A stretch of 7,471 nt of DNA, from NCBI GenBank assembly GCA_945901835.1, contig CAMDMH010000141.1:1-7471 (forward strand), read 5' to 3'. Below are positions 6,368 to 7,471 of the stretch, in pieces (within the stretch, counting starts at the first letter, position 1; each line of letters starts with the position of its first letter). Position numbers and translations under genes: made by a program. A model generated the notes under the pieces. That model searched no databases. It had not been told where the DNA came from and saw only the letters and a list, made by a program, of their open reading frames with translations. Origin of the DNA: Devosia equisanguinis. Lineage in GTDB: Bacteria; Pseudomonadota; Alphaproteobacteria; Rhizobiales; Hyphomicrobiaceae.

Positions 6368-6383
6368 CTTGGGCTCCAAGCCC
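6368..6383. other. Two overlapping dyads in the leader of the monooxygenase gene
   Basis: CTTGG-GCT-CCAAG (6368-6380) and GGGCT-CCA-AGCCC (6371-6383) overlap, so only one could form at a time. They lie 70-85 bases upstream of the monooxygenase ATG. A separate palindrome TTGCGCAA sits at 6402-6409. They could be regulator-binding sites or chance dyads in GC-rich DNA. Confidence 0.3.
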
Positions 6384-6466
6384 GTCCAGGGAATGACGGC
6401 ATTGCGCAAATGCGCCGGCTCAAATCGAAGTCGCTGATTACGACCTCACGGCGAGGTGACGCAGGG

Positions 6467-6496
6467 TTGATGCGGGGGCAGGGGACGCCATGTTAT
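6467..6496 (+). promoter_or_regulatory. Candidate sigma-70-type promoter for ccdA
   Basis: TTGATG (6467-6472) and TGTTAT (6491-6496) are 18 bases apart; each matches four of six consensus bases. Transcription would begin near 6503, leaving a leader of roughly 37 bases that includes the AGGGGAG ribosome-binding site (6527-6533). The rest of the 241-bp divergent gap (6299-6539) holds the dyads noted at 6368-6409, a small hairpin ACCTC/GAGGT (6443-6457), and no gene that I can support. Confidence 0.35.
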
Positions 6497-6539
6497 GGAG
6501 GCGGACAATTGATGCTTCCGGATCTGAGGGGAGATTCGG

Positions 6540-7471
6540 ATGGCGAAGCTGCGGGACACGTCGAGGTTCATGCTCTCCGAGATCTACATTTCGATCGGCG
6601 TTCTGCTGGCGGGCATGGCGAGCTTCCTGTCGCCGTGCGTGTTGCCACTCGTGCCGCCGTATCTGGGCTATCTCGGGGGCACCACGGTTGCGCGGATGGG
6701 CGAGGGCGGATCGTTGTCGCCGGCCCAGCACCGGCGGATCGTGGTCGGATCGGTGTGTTTCGTGCTGGGGTTCACGACGGTGTTCGTCGGGCTCGGTGCG
6801 GGGGCCTCGGTGTTCGGGCAGCTGATCCAGGCGTGGAAGAACCCGCTATCGATCGCGGCGGGGCTGGTGATCGTCGTCTTCGGGCTGCACTTCCTCGGGC
6901 TTGTTCGCATTCCGATGCTCTACCAGGAGGCGCGCTATCACGCTGACATGGAGGGCGTGAGCCTGATCGGGGCCTACGTGATCGGGCTCGCGTTCGCGTT
7001 CGGGTGGACGCCGTGCGTCGGGCCGATCCTGGCGACGGTGCTGGCGGTGGCGGCCAACGAGGCGAGCCTGTCGGCGGGCGTGCGGCTCCTCTTCATCTAC
7101 TCGCTGGGTCTCGGCATTCCCTTCATTCTGGCGGCCGTGGCGATCAGGCCGTTCATGCGTTTCATGCAGCGGTTCCGCCGGCATATGGATGTGGTGGAGC
7201 GCGGCATGGGCGTGATGCTGCTGCTCGCGGGCCTGCTGATCCTGGCGGGGCCGGTTCACGACATGCTGCGGGAGGCGATGCCGGGGCTGTTGTCCAAGGC
7301 GGGTTGGATCGGTGGGCCGTTGGCATTGACAGGCGTGGTGCTGGCGCTGGGCATGGGTGGCTGGATCGTCGGGCGTCTCGGCGGCATGGCGCACGATGCA
7401 CGGCGCGACAGGATGATGATCGGCGCGGGCGTCGTTGTGATGGCGCTGGGGCTTTTCATCGGCGGCGGCTC
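6540..7471 (+). CDS. ccdA: CcdA-type cytochrome c biogenesis / thiol-disulfide membrane protein, 3'-partial
   Basis: Inner-membrane protein of the CcdA/DsbD-beta family. It passes electrons from cytosolic thioredoxin to periplasmic thiol proteins, for example to reduce apocytochrome c. The frame is open from ATG 6540 to the window end (310 codons, no stop seen). Two hallmark cysteine motifs of the family are present: C33 in FLSPCVLPLVPPYLGYLGG and C159 in FAFGWTPCVGPILATVLA, each in the first helix of an inverted three-helix half. Probable membrane segments are about 13-35, 67-92, 103-122, 142-172, 183-205 and 220-239. Two more follow at about 258-278 and 291-310, beyond the usual six-helix, roughly 240-residue CcdA, so this copy is extended or fused to another domain past the edge. 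AGGGGAG at 6527-6533, 6 bases before ATG 6540, fixes the start; ATG 6570 is less likely. No cytochrome c maturation gene is in view. Confidence 0.93.
   Translation, partial: MAKLRDTSRFMLSEIYISIGVLLAGMASFLSPCVLPLVPPYLGYLGGTTVARMGEGGSLSPAQHRRIVVGSVCFVLGFTTVFVGLGAGASVFGQLIQAWKNPLSIAAGLVIVVFGLHFLGLVRIPMLYQEARYHADMEGVSLIGAYVIGLAFAFGWTPCVGPILATVLAVAANEASLSAGVRLLFIYSLGLGIPFILAAVAIRPFMRFMQRFRRHMDVVERGMGVMLLLAGLLILAGPVHDMLREAMPGLLSKAGWIGGPLALTGVVLALGMGGWIVGRLGGMAHDARRDRMMIGAGVVVMALGLFIGGG

Noticed and set aside
6299..6409. N-terminal extension of the monooxygenase to ATG 6409
   Set aside because: The extra 37 residues do not resemble the family, and the strong GGAGGA before ATG 6298 decides the start.
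6410..6946. Plus-strand open frame of 178 codons overlapping the start of ccdA, and minus-strand frames opposite ccdA
   Set aside because: The overlapping frame that encodes the CcdA cysteine motifs and membrane helices is the real gene; these others are Arg/Gly- or Arg/His-rich shadows.

Overview
The window is GC-rich with strong G/C at third codon positions. Gene content and protein style suggest an alphaproteobacterium, probably of the Hyphomicrobiales (Bradyrhizobium- or Xanthobacter-like); this is an inference without database support. It looks like ordinary chromosomal housekeeping and accessory sequence. I see no insertion sequence, prophage, CRISPR array or RNA gene.

Layout, left to right. 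A partial, unrecognised plus-strand reading frame (1-450) runs in from the left edge. It is followed by pgk (phosphoglycerate kinase, 517-1713, +). Only 12 bases later ends a convergent minus-strand gene for an exported L,D-transpeptidase with an unusual architecture (1726-3273, -): catalytic YkuD domain, long Ala-rich coiled coil, then a second YkuD-like module without catalytic residues. A 167-bp divergent intergenic region separates it from a Gph-type HAD phosphatase (3441-4136, +) and then tenA (aminopyrimidine aminohydrolase/thiaminase II, 4255-4926, +). Between tenA and the convergent gene for an NtaA/SnaA-type FMN-dependent monooxygenase (5009-6298, -) lie two consecutive perfect stem-loops. 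One resembles a bidirectional terminator and one has the hallmarks of a dispersed GC-rich repeat. A second divergent intergenic region (6299-6539) leads to a ccdA-like gene (6540 to the right edge, +), an inner-membrane thiol-disulfide reductant conduit with extra membrane segments beyond the usual CcdA core.

How the genes fit together. pgk serves glycolysis, gluconeogenesis or the Calvin cycle. The HAD phosphatase may remove 2-phosphoglycolate, or, given its neighbour tenA, may act on a phosphorylated thiamine intermediate. TenA salvages the thiamine pyrimidine. The L,D-transpeptidase acts on periplasmic peptidoglycan, and CcdA delivers reducing power to the periplasm for cytochrome c maturation or a thioredoxin-like partner. 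The genes do not form one pathway; alternating strands imply at least four transcription units. The points most worth a second look are the two-module L,D-transpeptidase with Lys in place of the usual His in its active-site motif, the HAD-TenA pairing, the extended CcdA, and the stem-loop repeat.
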